64,000 nucleotides of DNA from Akkermansiaceae bacterium (GTDB lineage Bacteria; Verrucomicrobiota; Verrucomicrobiia; Verrucomicrobiales; Akkermansiaceae), in contig JAGYIT010000017.1 in assembly GCA_018402445.1 (NCBI GenBank), positions 1-64,000 of the forward strand, written 5' to 3'. The notes under the pieces were generated by a model. The model saw nothing but the letters and a program-made list of their open reading frames with translations. It was not told the origin of the DNA and searched no databases. The first letter of the stretch is position 1; each line of letters begins with the position of its first letter. Shown one piece after another: positions 48,517 to 59,334 of this stretch. Position numbers and translations under genes: made by a program.

Positions 48517-50700
48517 TTAAATCCGCGTCTTCTTCAGACGCAGCGCATTCAGGATCACGGAGACCGAGGAGAAGCTCATCGCCGCGCCCGCGATCATGGG
48601 GCTGAGGAGCAGTCCGAAAAACGGGTAGAGCACACCCGCAGCGATGGGGACGCCGACGGCATTGTAGATGAACGCGAAGAACAGGTTCTGGCGGATGTTG
48701 CGCATGACAGCGCGGCTGAGGTGGATGGCCTTGGAGATGCCCATGAGGTCGCCTTTCACGAGCGTGATGCCCGCACTCTCGATGGCGACATCCGTGCCGG
48801 TGCCCATGGCGATGCCGACGTCCGCCTCGGCGAGCGCGGGCGCGTCGTTGATGCCATCGCCCGCCATGGCGACGACGGCTCCGCCCGCCCTGAGCTTGCG
48901 AACGATGTCGATCTTGTCCTGCGGGACGACCTCCGCATGCACTTCATCGATGCCGAGTTCGCGCGCGACGGCTTCGGCGGTGAGGCGGTTGTCGCCGGTG
49001 CACATGATGACTTTCAGGCCGAGTCCGTGAAGGGCGCGGATCGCCGCGGCGCTGCTTTCCTTGATCGGATCCGCGATGGCGAGGATGCCCGCGACCTCGT
49101 TTCCGACAGCGACCCACACGACGGTCTTGGCGTTTCCCTGAAGGGCGGCGGCTTCCTTTTCCAGATCTTCCGGGATGGCGATTCCGTTTTCGGAAAGGAA
49201 ACCGGATTTCCCGACACGCACCGCCTGCCCATCCACGGTGCCGGTGACACCCCCCGCCGTGGTGGATTGGAAACCGGTGACGGAAAGCAGGTCGTGGCCG
49301 GCTTCTTGGGCCTCATCGACGATGGCGCGCGCCAAGGGATGCTCGCTGCTGGCCTCGACGGACGCGGCCAGTTGCAGGAGTTTTCCGGGATCGGTGCCGG
49401 GGTCGGATTTCGTATCCGTGACGCGGGGTTTCCCGGCGGTCAGCGTGCCGGTCTTGTCGGTGACGAGGTGGGTGACCTTTTCCGTGATCTCGATCGCACC
49501 CGCGTTTTTCACAAGGATGCCGATCTGCGCGGCGCGGCCCACACCGACCATGATCGACATCGGGGTCGCGAGGCCGAGGGCGCACGGGCAGGCGATGATG
49601 AGCACGGAAACGGCGTTCACCAACGCAAAGGCCAGCGCGGGAGCCGGGCCGAAAATCGACCAGAGGATGAAAGTGACGATGGCCACGCCGATGACGATGG
49701 GCACGAACCAACCCGCCACCGTGTCGGCGAGTTTCTGGATGGGCGCACGGCTGCGCTGCGCCTCGGCGACCATGTGGACAATCTGCGACAGCAGGGTGTC
49801 GCCGCCGATTTTTTCGGCGCGCATCACAAAGCTGCCGGTCTGGTTTACGGTGGCACCGATCACTTCGTCGCCCTCCTTTTTCCCGACGGGCATGGGTTCG
49901 CCGGTGAGCATGGATTCGTCGATGTGGCTGCCGCCTTCGGTGATGGTGCCGTCGAGCGGGATTTTTTCGCCGGGTCGCACGCGCAGCAGATCGCCTTTCT
50001 CGATCTCATCGACCGGCACATCCTGCTCCTTGCCATCGCGGATGCGGTGGGCGGTTTTGGCGGCGAGTCCCATCAGCGCCTCGATGGCCTGCCCGGTGCG
50101 GCTGCGCGCCCTCGCCTCCAGCAACTGCCCGAGCAAAACCAGCACCGTGATCACCGCCGCCGCCTCGAAGTAGAGGCCGACCTCGCCGTGTTCCTTGAAC
50201 GATTCCGGGAAAACGCCGGGAGCCAGAACCGCCACCGCGCTGTAGAGGAACGCCGCGCCGACACCCGTGGCGATCAGCGTAAACATGTTGAGGTTCCATG
50301 TTTTCAGCGAAACCCATGCCTTCGTGAAAAACATCCCGCCCGCCCAGAACACCACGGGGACGGTGAGGATGAACTCGATCCATTTCGTGATGTCCGTCCG
50401 GAAATGCACGCCCGGGATCATGTGCCCCATCGCCAGGACAAACACCGGCAGCGTGAGCGCGGCGGCGATCCAGAATTTGCGGGTGAGATCGCGGATCTCT
50501 TCGTCTTCCCCGTCCTGCGCGACCAATGGATTCCGCTCCAGCGCCATCCCGCACTTCGGGCAGTCGCCGGGCTTCTCCGACTCCACGCCGGGGCACATCG
50601 GGCAGAAATATTTCGCGCCGGGTGAGGGTTTCACATCCTGCTCAAGCGCGGGGCGTCCGCAACAGGACTGTTTCGAGGCGGAATCATTCATCAGCAACAC
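48517..50700 (-). CDS. copA: Copper/heavy-metal P1B-type ATPase with N-terminal heavy-metal-binding domain
   Basis: [56 protein letters not shown]. Confidence 0.94.
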   Translation of the reverse strand: MLLMNDSASKQSCCGRPALEQDVKPSPGAKYFCPMCPGVESEKPGDCPKCGMALERNPLVAQDGEDEEIRDLTRKFWIAAALTLPVFVLAMGHMIPGVHFRTDITKWIEFILTVPVVFWAGGMFFTKAWVSLKTWNLNMFTLIATGVGAAFLYSAVAVLAPGVFPESFKEHGEVGLYFEAAAVITVLVLLGQLLEARARSRTGQAIEALMGLAAKTAHRIRDGKEQDVPVDEIEKGDLLRVRPGEKIPLDGTITEGGSHIDESMLTGEPMPVGKKEGDEVIGATVNQTGSFVMRAEKIGGDTLLSQIVHMVAEAQRSRAPIQKLADTVAGWFVPIVIGVAIVTFILWSIFGPAPALAFALVNAVSVLIIACPCALGLATPMSIMVGVGRAAQIGILVKNAGAIEITEKVTHLVTDKTGTLTAGKPRVTDTKSDPGTDPGKLLQLAASVEASSEHPLARAIVDEAQEAGHDLLSVTGFQSTTAGGVTGTVDGQAVRVGKSGFLSENGIAIPEDLEKEAAALQGNAKTVVWVAVGNEVAGILAIADPIKESSAAAIRALHGLGLKVIMCTGDNRLTAEAVARELGIDEVHAEVVPQDKIDIVRKLRAGGAVVAMAGDGINDAPALAEADVGIAMGTGTDVAIESAGITLVKGDLMGISKAIHLSRAVMRNIRQNLFFAFIYNAVGVPIAAGVLYPFFGLLLSPMIAGAAMSFSSVSVILNALRLKKTRI

Positions 50701-50796
50701 GTTATCCTAGTCTGCCGGGGGACAAATGCAACCTTGCCTCCCCTGCCCTCTCCACCGAAGATCCGCACGCACCACGAACCCAAACCCCTTCCCCAC

Positions 50797-51840
50797 ATGA
50801 AATTCGGAATCATCGGCGCCGGCATGATCGGCCACTTTCACGCGAAAGCCATCACCGCCATGAAGGGCGGAGAACTCCAATCCGTCTTCGATCTGCGCGC
50901 CGAGGCAGCCGAGAAACTCGCGGCGGAATACGGCGGCAAGGCATTCTCGGACATTACCGAATTCCTCGCCGATCCCGAATTGGAAATCGTCACCATCGGC
51001 ACCCCCTCCGGCGCGCACCTCGATCCCGCGCTCGCCGCCCTCAACGCGGGCAAGCACGTGATCTGCGAGAAACCATTGGAAATCACCACCGAGCGCATCG
51101 ACCAGCTCATCGATGCCGCCGCGAAAAACGGCAAGACCCTCTCCGCCGTCCTGAACCGCCGTTTCCACCCCGGCATGGACGCGTTCAAGAAAGCCGCCGT
51201 CGAAGGCCGCTTCGGGAAACTCACCTCCGCCTCCGCCTATGTGAAATGGTTCCGCGATCAGGCCTACTACGACTCCGCCGGATGGCGCGGCACCTGGGCG
51301 CTCGATGGCGGCGGCGCGCTGATGAACCAATCCGTACACACCGTCGATGCCCTGCTCTACCTCGCCGGCCCAGCAAAGGCGGTCACCGCCGTCACCGCCT
51401 GCCAAGCTCACGAGCGCATCGAGGTCGAGGACAGCGTCGTCGCGACGGTCGAGTTCGAGAACGGCGCGCTCGGCGTGATCGAGTGCTCCACCTGCACCTG
51501 GTCCAAGGACGGCCACCCCGCCCGCGTGCAGCTCGCCGGAACGGACGGCTCCGTTTTCCTCGCCGACGAATCCTTCGAGATGTGGGACTTCCGCGAGGAG
51601 AAACCCGAGGATGCCGAAATCAAAGCCACCCTCATGAAAGGCCAGGAAGCCGGCCTCGGCGCGAACGACCCCACGGCGATCAATTTCTACCAGCACCAGC
51701 GGAATTTCGAGGAGGTCGTCCAGGCCATCCACGAAGGCCGCGAGTGCAAGACCCACGCCGCCGAAGCCCGCAAGGCCGTCGCCCTCATCCGCGCGATCTA
51801 CGAGTCCGCACAGAACGGCGGGAAAAAGGTGTTTCTCTGA
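50797..51840 (+). CDS. Gfo/Idh/MocA family oxidoreductase
   Basis: MKFGIIGAGMIGHFHAKAI; GKHVICEKPLEI. Confidence 0.92.
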   Translation: MKFGIIGAGMIGHFHAKAITAMKGGELQSVFDLRAEAAEKLAAEYGGKAFSDITEFLADPELEIVTIGTPSGAHLDPALAALNAGKHVICEKPLEITTERIDQLIDAAAKNGKTLSAVLNRRFHPGMDAFKKAAVEGRFGKLTSASAYVKWFRDQAYYDSAGWRGTWALDGGGALMNQSVHTVDALLYLAGPAKAVTAVTACQAHERIEVEDSVVATVEFENGALGVIECSTCTWSKDGHPARVQLAGTDGSVFLADESFEMWDFREEKPEDAEIKATLMKGQEAGLGANDPTAINFYQHQRNFEEVVQAIHEGRECKTHAAEARKAVALIRAIYESAQNGGKKVFL

Positions 51841-51845
51841 CCCGA

Positions 51846-52601
51846 TCATTTCCACACCGGCAACCCGCTCGCCGGATTGAGTTCCATGGGTGGCTCGATG
51901 GAAAATGATTTCGCGCTGCCCACGCGGTAAGGCCCGTAGGCGATGGGGATCACTGTCAGGAGCAGGGCGGGTTCGTCGTCGGCCACCGTTTTGGAGACGT
52001 GCAGAACAGCGGCGCAGTTCGGGTTTTTGTTCACCTCCAACACGTCGCCCGTGCTGAAGCGGTCGGCGGCATCGGTGTCTTCCGTGGGGAAAATGTATTC
52101 GATGACCACGGGGAAACCTACCGGCTGGGTGAAGTCATCCGCACGCACCATCGCCTGTGCGCGGATCGCGAAGCCGGGATACAGGAACGCGCCCTTGTCG
52201 AGCTTGCGGACATCAGTCACCTGGTATTCGCCCTCGACGTAAGTGAGCAGCAGGTTCTTGCCGAAGTTGCGCATGTAGTTGCGCAGTAACAGCGAGTTGA
52301 GGCGGTCGCGTTTCTCGCCCTCCAGGCCGAAGTATTTCCCGTAGAGCTCGCTTGCCGAGAGGGCGTTGCCGTTGGGCACGTCGAGGACGGTGTAGCGGCG
52401 TAGCTCAGGCAGGCGGCCAAGTTTTTTCAGAATCTCGTAATTCCTCGGTAGCTCGGGATTGCCAAAGACGTTGAGACAGACCGCCCAGCTCACAACGGCG
52501 AAACAGAGCGCTAGGACGTTCGCGAGGAACCACCAGAAGTAGGCGGGACGGCGCGGCACATCGTCCTCAACAGCCTTGTTCTTTCTCTTCTTCGAGGCCA
52601 C
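51846..52601 (-). CDS. Conserved hypothetical membrane-anchored protein
   Basis: 251-aa ORF with one N-terminal TM (FWWFLANVLALCFAVVSWAVCL). Confidence 0.75.
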   Translation of the reverse strand: MASKKRKNKAVEDDVPRRPAYFWWFLANVLALCFAVVSWAVCLNVFGNPELPRNYEILKKLGRLPELRRYTVLDVPNGNALSASELYGKYFGLEGEKRDRLNSLLLRNYMRNFGKNLLLTYVEGEYQVTDVRKLDKGAFLYPGFAIRAQAMVRADDFTQPVGFPVVIEYIFPTEDTDAADRFSTGDVLEVNKNPNCAAVLHVSKTVADDEPALLLTVIPIAYGPYRVGSAKSFSIEPPMELNPASGLPVWK

Positions 52602-52607
52602 GGGATA

Positions 52608-53000
52608 CTAGACAGCGCCTCCCCCGCCGCAAACCTCGCCATCCTCCGCGCCGGAACCTTCCGACTCATACTCCGGCTCGAAGGATGTCCCGCAGCCGCA
52701 CGCACGGCGCGCCTTGGGATTGCGGATCTTGAAACCCGCGTCTGTAAGATCGTCGGAAAAATCCACCTCGCAGCCGCGCAGCTTGTCGAGGCTGTCCGCC
52801 GCGACGATTACCCGCGCCGCCCCAAGCTCGACGATCTCATCGCCCGCCTCCGGCTCCGCCACTTTCATCTCATACTGCCAGCCCGCGCAGCCGCCCTTGC
52901 TCACGCCGAGCCGCAAGCCCGCCGTCGCCGAAGCCGCCTTGCTTTCCAGCAAAGCCCCAAGCTCCCGCCTTGCCTCTTCCGTAATTCCTATGATATCCAC
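52608..53000 (-). CDS. HesB/IscA/ErpA-type Fe-S assembly scaffold
   Basis: LRLGVSKGGCAGWQYEMKV; VDFSDDLTDAGFKIRNPKARRACGCGTSFEPE. Confidence 0.9.
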   Translation of the reverse strand: MDIIGITEEARRELGALLESKAASATAGLRLGVSKGGCAGWQYEMKVAEPEAGDEIVELGAARVIVAADSLDKLRGCEVDFSDDLTDAGFKIRNPKARRACGCGTSFEPEYESEGSGAEDGEVCGGGGAV

Positions 53001-53076
53001 GCCCGGAAAATATCCCGGATACCGGGAGTTGAAACACTAAACTTGCGCGGAAAGCCGGAACCTAGAGTGAGAGGAA

Positions 53077-53185
53077 ATGAACCGCAGATGGACGCAGATG
53101 GACGTTAATGGGGAAGCGTGGAGAGGGAGATTTCACATTTCCCCCTCTTCCATCTGCGTGAATCTGCGTCCATCTGCGGTTCAAT
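53077..53185. repeat. Paired inverted array element D
   Basis: Left ATGAACCGCAGATGGACGCAGATGGACGTTAATGG; reverse complement of right arm ATTGAACCGCAGATGGACGCAGATTCACGCAGATGG. Confidence 0.8.
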
Positions 53186-53218
53186 TCTCCACTAGAAAGA
53201 GGCATTGGTTTTCTCCCC

Positions 53219-54763
53219 TCAAAGCTGGAACAGATCATCCGCAGGGGTTTTCCCGATGGAGATCTGCGCTTCGCCGTTGTTGGCGAGGTGGACGAGGCAG
53301 TGATAGACGGCTTCGGGATCGCCATCGGCCTCGAAGGCGACCTGCTCCGCGGTCTTCGCCTCGGAGACGAGTCGGCCGCGGACGCGTCCCAGCAGATCGA
53401 GGAAAGTGGCGGCGGCGGCTTTCCCCGCCTCGACGCCCGGCTGGTGGTAGGCGTTGACGTTCACCAGCGACGCATAGAAGGAAACCGTGCGCTCGAACAA
53501 CGCGATGAGCAAGCCGAGGTTGAACGGGCTCACCTCGCGGATTGAGATTGTTAGGGAGTTGCGGCCACTTTCATAAAGCGCGGCACGGGTGCCGCGCAGG
53601 AAGCCTTGCAGGTAATCCTGGCTGGTGTTGCCGGGGTCGACCTCGATGGATTTCCCTTTACGCCCGTGGCGCACCTCGATGAAGCACGCGAAGAAATTGT
53701 TCACCCCGTCGCGGAGCTGCTGGACGTAGGCGTGCTGGTCGGTGGAACCCTTGTTTCCATAAACCGCGATGCCCTGGTTCACGGTCTTGCCGTCGAGGTC
53801 TTTCTCTTTGCCCAGTGATTCCATAACGAGCTGCTGAAGGTATTTGGAAAACAGCACCAGCGAATCCTTGTAGGGCAACACGACCATGTCCTTCTCGCCC
53901 TTGCCGTTGGTGGCCTTGTGCCAAGCGATTGCGAGACGCATCGCGGCGTTTTTGGCGGCGTCACGTGAGCGGGTTTTCTCATCCATCGCCGCAGCTCCGG
54001 CCAGCATGTTTTCGATGTCTAGTCCTTGTAGCGCGGCTGGGACGAGGCCCACAGTGGAAAGCACGGAGGTGCGCCCGCCAACCCAGTCATCCATCGGAAA
54101 GCGAGCGATGAAACCCTGCTCCACTGCGAACTTGTCGAGCTTCGAGCCCTCACCCGTCACCGCCACCGCATGTTTTCCGAAGTCGATCCCGGCCTTCTCG
54201 AACGCGGCCTTCGCCTCCAGCATCCCGTTGCGGGTTTCCGGAGTGCCACCAGATTTCGAGATCACGAGCACCAGCGTTTCCGCGAAGCTGAGCGTGGCGA
54301 GCGTGTCGTCCATGCCCTGCGGATCGGTGTTGTCGAAAAAGGAGATCGGCATCCGCGCTTTCTGGCCGATGGCCTGGGAGACAAGCTGCGGCCCCAGCGC
54401 CGAGCCGCCGATCCCGATCAGCAGCAGGTGCTTGAACAGGCTCCCGTCCGCCGCGCGGACTCCGCCGGTGTGGACGCTCTCCGCGAATTTTTTCAAGGCC
54501 TTGAGCGGCTCGGTGATCGCCGCCTTGAGTTCCGGAGTTGGGGCGAGATCTGCGTTGCGCAGCCAGTAGTGGCCCACCATGCGCCCCTCGTCGGGGTTTG
54601 CGATAGCTCCACTTTCCAGCGAAATCATGTCCGCGAAGGCCTTTTCCACTTTGCCACTCAGGCTCTCGACGCAGGCCTTGTCCACATCCATCAGGGAGAG
54701 ATCGAGGCTGAAGCCCAGATCATCGTAGCGCACCAAATTTTCGTTGTATGTTTTCCAGCTCAT
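53219..54763 (-). CDS. pgi: Glucose-6-phosphate isomerase
   Basis: [55 protein letters not shown]. Confidence 0.93.
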   Translation of the reverse strand: MSWKTYNENLVRYDDLGFSLDLSLMDVDKACVESLSGKVEKAFADMISLESGAIANPDEGRMVGHYWLRNADLAPTPELKAAITEPLKALKKFAESVHTGGVRAADGSLFKHLLLIGIGGSALGPQLVSQAIGQKARMPISFFDNTDPQGMDDTLATLSFAETLVLVISKSGGTPETRNGMLEAKAAFEKAGIDFGKHAVAVTGEGSKLDKFAVEQGFIARFPMDDWVGGRTSVLSTVGLVPAALQGLDIENMLAGAAAMDEKTRSRDAAKNAAMRLAIAWHKATNGKGEKDMVVLPYKDSLVLFSKYLQQLVMESLGKEKDLDGKTVNQGIAVYGNKGSTDQHAYVQQLRDGVNNFFACFIEVRHGRKGKSIEVDPGNTSQDYLQGFLRGTRAALYESGRNSLTISIREVSPFNLGLLIALFERTVSFYASLVNVNAYHQPGVEAGKAAAATFLDLLGRVRGRLVSEAKTAEQVAFEADGDPEAVYHCLVHLANNGEAQISIGKTPADDLFQL

Positions 54764-54779
54764 ATTGTATGGTAAATGT

Positions 54780-55298
54780 TCAGTAATTGAGGATAGCCCT
54801 CACTTTGTCGGCTGGGAGTTTGTCGCGCCCGCTGAGGAAGGAAAGCTCTATCAGGAAAGAGACTGCCACGATATCCGCGCCTAGGCCGTCGAGGAGCTTG
54901 ACCGCCGCGCTGGCCGTCCCACCGGTTGCCAGCAAATCGTCAACCAGCAGGATTTTTTCACCCGGCCTCACCGCGTCCTCGTGGATTTCCACAATCGCCT
55001 CGCCGTATTCCAGTGCGTAGGCCTCCTCCTTGCAGTTCCATGGGAGCTTGCCCTTTTTCCGCACCGGCACGAAGCCCGCACCCAAACGATCCGCCACCGC
55101 CGCCGCGAAAATGAAACCCCGCGCGTCGATCCCCACCACCTTGTCCACTTTCAACCCGCCCGCCGTCTCGCAGAGCAGGTCGATGGAACCCCGGAACAGC
55201 GCGCCATCGCCGAGGATGGGAGTAATATCCTTGAACACGATGCCCTCCTTCGGAAAACCCTCCACATCCCGTATCGCATTTCTCAAGCGCTCAACCAT
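54780..55298 (-). CDS. apt: Adenine phosphoribosyltransferase
   Basis: [78 protein letters not shown]. Confidence 0.94.
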   Translation of the reverse strand: MVERLRNAIRDVEGFPKEGIVFKDITPILGDGALFRGSIDLLCETAGGLKVDKVVGIDARGFIFAAAVADRLGAGFVPVRKKGKLPWNCKEEAYALEYGEAIVEIHEDAVRPGEKILLVDDLLATGGTASAAVKLLDGLGADIVAVSFLIELSFLSGRDKLPADKVRAILNY

Positions 55299-55632
55299 GT
55301 CCGAGCATCCCTGCCTGACCATGGAAGGGCAAGAGCCGAGAACCGGATTGCTATGGAAATTGCCGTTATCCCCGTGAAACCCCTATGTTTTGCGCCTCGG
55401 GGTGCGATTTTTATCGGTGGATGAGTCCGCTGCGGAGCCAAGGAGGGACTGCCTTCCGATGACCAGCGAGGTTTTTGGGCTGATTCCAAGCTCAAGCTCC
55501 ACTACGAAATGCAACGGACGCGACTGGAAATCGGCGCCTGCATCGAGGCGAAAAGTGCAACCCGCCGCATGATACCCGGCGCGTAGCATTTTTTGGGTTT
55601 CTGGCCTCTGGTTTCTGGTGTCTCTTTCCCCC

Positions 55633-56841
55633 ATGCCCCAACACGCCCCCAGCCGCCCCCGCGTCAACGTCCGCCGTCCGGATGTGATGGAGCTCGTCTC
55701 CGCGGAGGTCGCGATCCATTATCGCTCCTCGCTCGTCGAGAAGATCAAGGATATGGGCGGCAAGATCACGCGCGGCGACACCACCCTACTGCTCGCCAAG
55801 GATTTCGGGTTCTGCTACGGCGTCGAGCGCGCCATCGACCTCGCCTACGCCTCGCGGAAAGTGTTTCCAGAAAACCGTATTTTCCTGATCGGCGAGATCA
55901 TCCACAACCCGGAGGTGAACCGCCAGCTCCGGGAGATGGACATCGTCTCGCTGCCTTGGAAGGAAATCGACTCCTCCTACGATGACCTTGGGCCGGAGGA
56001 TGTGGTGATCGTCCCCGCCTTCGGTGCTCCTACCCATTTCATGGCAAAACTCGAAGAATCCGGCTGCTACACGGTGGACACCACCTGCGGCGATGTGATG
56101 AAAGTTTGGCGGCGGGTGCGCGGTTACGCGAAGGACGGAGTGACCTCAATCATCCACGGTAAGTCCGACCACGAGGAGACCCGTGCCACCGCCTCCCGCG
56201 CCCTCGGCGAGGACGGGCAGGGACATTATCTCGTGATCCTTACGCTCGCGGATACAGATTATGTATGCGATTACATCCGCGGCGGAGGGGACGCGGCCGC
56301 TTTCTTGGAGCGCTTCCAAGGCTCTTACCGCGAGGGCTTCGATCCAGACCTACACCTCCAAAAAATCGGTGTCGCAAACCAGACGACCATGCTGAAAGGT
56401 GAGACCTTGGAAATCCAGAACCGCCTCGCCGCAGCCATGAAGGACCGCGACGGCTCGGCGGAGAATTTCCACGTCTTCGATACGATCTGCGGCGCGACGC
56501 AGGAGCGGCAGGACGCTCTTTTCGAGATGCTCAAGACCAAGATGGATCTGCTCCTCGTCGTCGGCGGATACAACTCCTCGAACACCGCCCACCTCGTCGA
56601 GATCGGCGAGAAGGAGCTGCCGACTTTCTTCATCCGCGATGCGGGCCAGATCAAATCCCTTGAGGAGATCGTCCACTACGACCTTCACCACAACGAGGAG
56701 CGCACCGCGAACTACGCGGACGTTTTTTCCGGAAAGGAGCACGTCGTCATCGGCCTCACGGCGGGCGCTTCCTGCCCGAACAACCTCATCGAGGCCACGG
56801 TGCGGAAAGTCTTCGCGCTGCGCGGAAGTCCGCTGGAGTGA
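55633..56841 (+). CDS. ispH: 4-hydroxy-3-methylbut-2-enyl diphosphate reductase
   Basis: LLAKDFGFCYGVERAIDLAY; VDTTCGDVMKVWRRV; HGKSDHEETRATAS; DTICGATQERQDAL; GLTAGASCPNNLIEATV. Start could be 55618. Confidence 0.92.
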   Translation: MPQHAPSRPRVNVRRPDVMELVSAEVAIHYRSSLVEKIKDMGGKITRGDTTLLLAKDFGFCYGVERAIDLAYASRKVFPENRIFLIGEIIHNPEVNRQLREMDIVSLPWKEIDSSYDDLGPEDVVIVPAFGAPTHFMAKLEESGCYTVDTTCGDVMKVWRRVRGYAKDGVTSIIHGKSDHEETRATASRALGEDGQGHYLVILTLADTDYVCDYIRGGGDAAAFLERFQGSYREGFDPDLHLQKIGVANQTTMLKGETLEIQNRLAAAMKDRDGSAENFHVFDTICGATQERQDALFEMLKTKMDLLLVVGGYNSSNTAHLVEIGEKELPTFFIRDAGQIKSLEEIVHYDLHHNEERTANYADVFSGKEHVVIGLTAGASCPNNLIEATVRKVFALRGSPLE

Positions 56842-56848
56842 TGGCCGT

Positions 56849-57151
56849 TCAAGCCAGATCCATCACCAGCACCTTCGCCCACATCTCGCGGTGGCCGCCG
56901 GAGAAGGCATCGTGGATGGGGTCTGCTTTCTGGTATCTTTCATGCGCCTGAAGGGAATCGAACTTCAGCGAGATCCCGTAATCCCAGGAGTGGTCTGTCA
57001 CAGGACGCGGCTCGGTAGGCGCGGGCTTGCCCCAGACTCCCTCCGCAATGTTCGGCGACTCCATGAGTTCATCGAGCGCAGCCTCCATGCGGTCGCGGCT
57101 TGCCTCGTTTTTATACTCATCCTTCAGCCAGAAATAGACATGGTGTTCCAT
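56849..57151 (-). CDS. Dabb family stress-responsive protein
   Basis: MEHHVYFWLKDEYKNEASRDRMEAALDELMESPNI...SWDYGISLKFDSLQAHERYQKADPIHDAF. Confidence 0.8.
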   Translation of the reverse strand: MEHHVYFWLKDEYKNEASRDRMEAALDELMESPNIAEGVWGKPAPTEPRPVTDHSWDYGISLKFDSLQAHERYQKADPIHDAFSGGHREMWAKVLVMDLA

Positions 57152-57199
57152 GCGGCGATTCTGCGGCACGGCGCACGCCGATGCCAAGAACGAAGCACA

Positions 57200-59092
57200 T
57201 CAGAGGTATTTCATGAACGCGGAATACACCTCCGGCGGGATGTCGAGCAGGCCGTAGTCCTTGGAGGAAACGAAAAGCAAACTCTGCTTGCCCTTGCCGA
57301 GGAGCTGGCCTTCCGATCCGAAAATCTGGTGCTCCAAGGTGCAGAACTTGCGATTGAAATCGCCGACCTTGATCTTGACCGTGATCGTGTCGAACTCGCG
57401 CGTCTCGCGGACAAACTTGTGCTCGAAGGAGCGGGTGAGGATGTAGAACTTCGTGGTCTTCAGGTCGAAGTCCGGCATGGCGTTGTTGAAGAACAGCTCG
57501 CGGGTTTTCCCGACGTAAAGGGGATACATGCCGAAATAGACGTTTCCCACCGAGTTCGTGTCCTGATAGGTGGCGACCATCGAATAGACGAACCATTTCC
57601 CCTCGAAGTGTCCCATCAGATCGTGAGTGCCAGCCGAAACGGGAGCAACGACCTCGGTGCGGGGTGCGGGCGTTTCGGGTTTGGCGATCGCCTTGATCGC
57701 GGGGATCTCGGCGGCCGCGCGCGTGACCTCTCCGGCCTTTTCCGTGACGAGGCGTAGCAGATCCGTGGTGGTGACGAGCCAGACCACATAGACCAGCGGC
57801 AGCAGGGAGCCAAGATACATGAGCACGTTGAGCTTCACCATATACCCGAAGGCGAAGACCACCAGGCACAGGCAGGCCATGGAGAACATGCGGATCTGCG
57901 GCAGTGGCTGCTGGCTGTTCGGAACGAAGCAGCGGGCGATGGCCAGCGCCGCGTAGCCGACGAAAAACGAGGCGTAGAACACCATGAAATACTCCACCTC
58001 GAATTTACCGAAGTACCCGCCCAGCGCGATCACCCCGATGATGAGGAACGTCGGAATCGGCGAGGCGATGAGCGGCTTCGGGATCAGCGAGATCAGCATG
58101 TTCTCGCTGCGCTCCACGTTCCGCCCGAGGAACCATTTCAAAGCGACATATCCGCTGTCGAGCGTGGTCAGGACGCAGATGGTGAGGAAACCGAAATAGG
58201 CGATGGGGACCAGCGAGTTCCCGTCCAATGCTCCGCCGAAATGCCGGGTGACGAGATCGTGGGCGTAATGGAGTCCGTCGAGGGAGCTTTTCCGCACCGA
58301 GAAACCGTCCGCCGCGTGCCCCATCACCCACATCGCCAGGGAGCCATGGAAGAGAAGAAGCAGGAAAAAGATCACCCCGCCGAAAAGGTAGCTGAGCCGG
58401 ATCGAGCTTTCCTCGCGGTGGATCTGGATCGCCCGCTGCCAATGCTGGAGATCCAGCCACGGCCCGACGAGCAAGCCCACCACCAGCGGGATCGCGTAGC
58501 CCCAGAAGCGGTTCGGCGAGTGGTCGTAGGCGGGATCTCCCGCCGCGCCGGTGATGCCTTTCCCGAGATCGAAAAGATTGTGGTGGAAAAGGATCGTACC
58601 CACGCACACCAGCAGCAAAGCCCCGAGTAGGGCGTGGCCGGCCTTGATTTTCCCGATCCCGAACTCCTCGCCGAAAAGGCAGCCCATCGCCAGCAAGACG
58701 AAAACGACCATGGTCATCGACAGTCCGAGCAACACCGGGGTGCCCATCTGCGTCGGCAGGAACAGGGGCAGAAACAGGTATTTCACCAGTGCGAAGACCG
58801 TCAACGAGAGTGCCACGATCTGGTAGATGTAAAAGATCAACCGGAAGGGCTTGGCGAACTTATCGAAAAACAGCGCCAGCGACTCGTGGCCGCCGGGGTG
58901 GCGTTTCGCGACAATCTGGGTGAGGCAGCCGAAGAGCGCGAGGCCAATCGCGTTCGGGATCGCGAACATCAGCAGCCCTTTCATCCCGAACATGAAGGAA
59001 ATTTGGACACTGAAAAACAGCCCCAGCCCCCACATCCACGCCAACGCCACGGAATTTCCCCACAACAACGCGTTCAACCACCGCAAATTCAT
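57200..59092 (-). CDS. Multi-TM transporter (SSS-like) fused to a C-terminal hotdog (4HBT) thioesterase domain
   Basis: N-terminal ~500 aa with about 12-14 TM; C-terminal ATYQDTNSVGNVYFGMYPLYVGKTRELFFNNAMPDFDL...FYILTRSFEHKFVRETREFDTITVKIKVGDFNRKFCTLEHQIFGSEGQLLGKGKQSLLFV. Start at 59092. Confidence 0.8.
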   Translation of the reverse strand: MNLRWLNALLWGNSVALAWMWGLGLFFSVQISFMFGMKGLLMFAIPNAIGLALFGCLTQIVAKRHPGGHESLALFFDKFAKPFRLIFYIYQIVALSLTVFALVKYLFLPLFLPTQMGTPVLLGLSMTMVVFVLLAMGCLFGEEFGIGKIKAGHALLGALLLVCVGTILFHHNLFDLGKGITGAAGDPAYDHSPNRFWGYAIPLVVGLLVGPWLDLQHWQRAIQIHREESSIRLSYLFGGVIFFLLLLFHGSLAMWVMGHAADGFSVRKSSLDGLHYAHDLVTRHFGGALDGNSLVPIAYFGFLTICVLTTLDSGYVALKWFLGRNVERSENMLISLIPKPLIASPIPTFLIIGVIALGGYFGKFEVEYFMVFYASFFVGYAALAIARCFVPNSQQPLPQIRMFSMACLCLVVFAFGYMVKLNVLMYLGSLLPLVYVVWLVTTTDLLRLVTEKAGEVTRAAAEIPAIKAIAKPETPAPRTEVVAPVSAGTHDLMGHFEGKWFVYSMVATYQDTNSVGNVYFGMYPLYVGKTRELFFNNAMPDFDLKTTKFYILTRSFEHKFVRETREFDTITVKIKVGDFNRKFCTLEHQIFGSEGQLLGKGKQSLLFVSSKDYGLLDIPPEVYSAFMKYL

Positions 59093-59142
59093 TTCCACAG
59101 AGCCTCCCCGCTTTTCCGGACTTCCGCAAGCCCTGCGTGGAT

Positions 59143-59265
59143 GAGAGACACAAGACGGAAAGATACAAGACACAAGAAAAGAGGCCGGAAGGCCGCGTCT
59201 CCCCTCTTGTGTCTCGCCGTCTTGTGTCTTGTGTCTCCGGGTCTTGTGTCTCCAAGTCTACTGTC
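59143..59265. repeat. Paired inverted array element G (unit GAGACACAAGAC)
   Basis: Left GAGAGACACAAGACGGAAAGATACAAGACACAAGA; reverse complement of right arm GACTTGGAGACACAAGACCCGGAGACACAAGACACAAGACGGCGAGACACAAGAG. Confidence 0.75.
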
Positions 59266-59334
59266 TTTATGCGAAGTTTAGGGTTTGAAATCCGCGCCAT
59301 CCCCCTTTTAATACCCGCCCCCAGCCACCGCGCC

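Noticed and set aside
48338-48520. Small ORF MEEFQPRRTRRTRRS...
   Set aside because: Translation of array element C; the same start occurs at 6651 because of the 22-bp repeat, not a gene family.
48721-50625. 634-aa plus-strand ORF
   Set aside because: Antisense to the well-supported P-type ATPase; composition typical of GC-rich antisense frames.
53077-53185. CRISPR array
   Set aside because: Units are ~10 bp, degenerate and inverted relative to each other; no spacer-repeat regularity and no cas genes in the window.
59137-59334. N-terminal extension of the PpiD-like ORF
   Set aside because: Translates array element G; a natural TM-containing start is at 59335.
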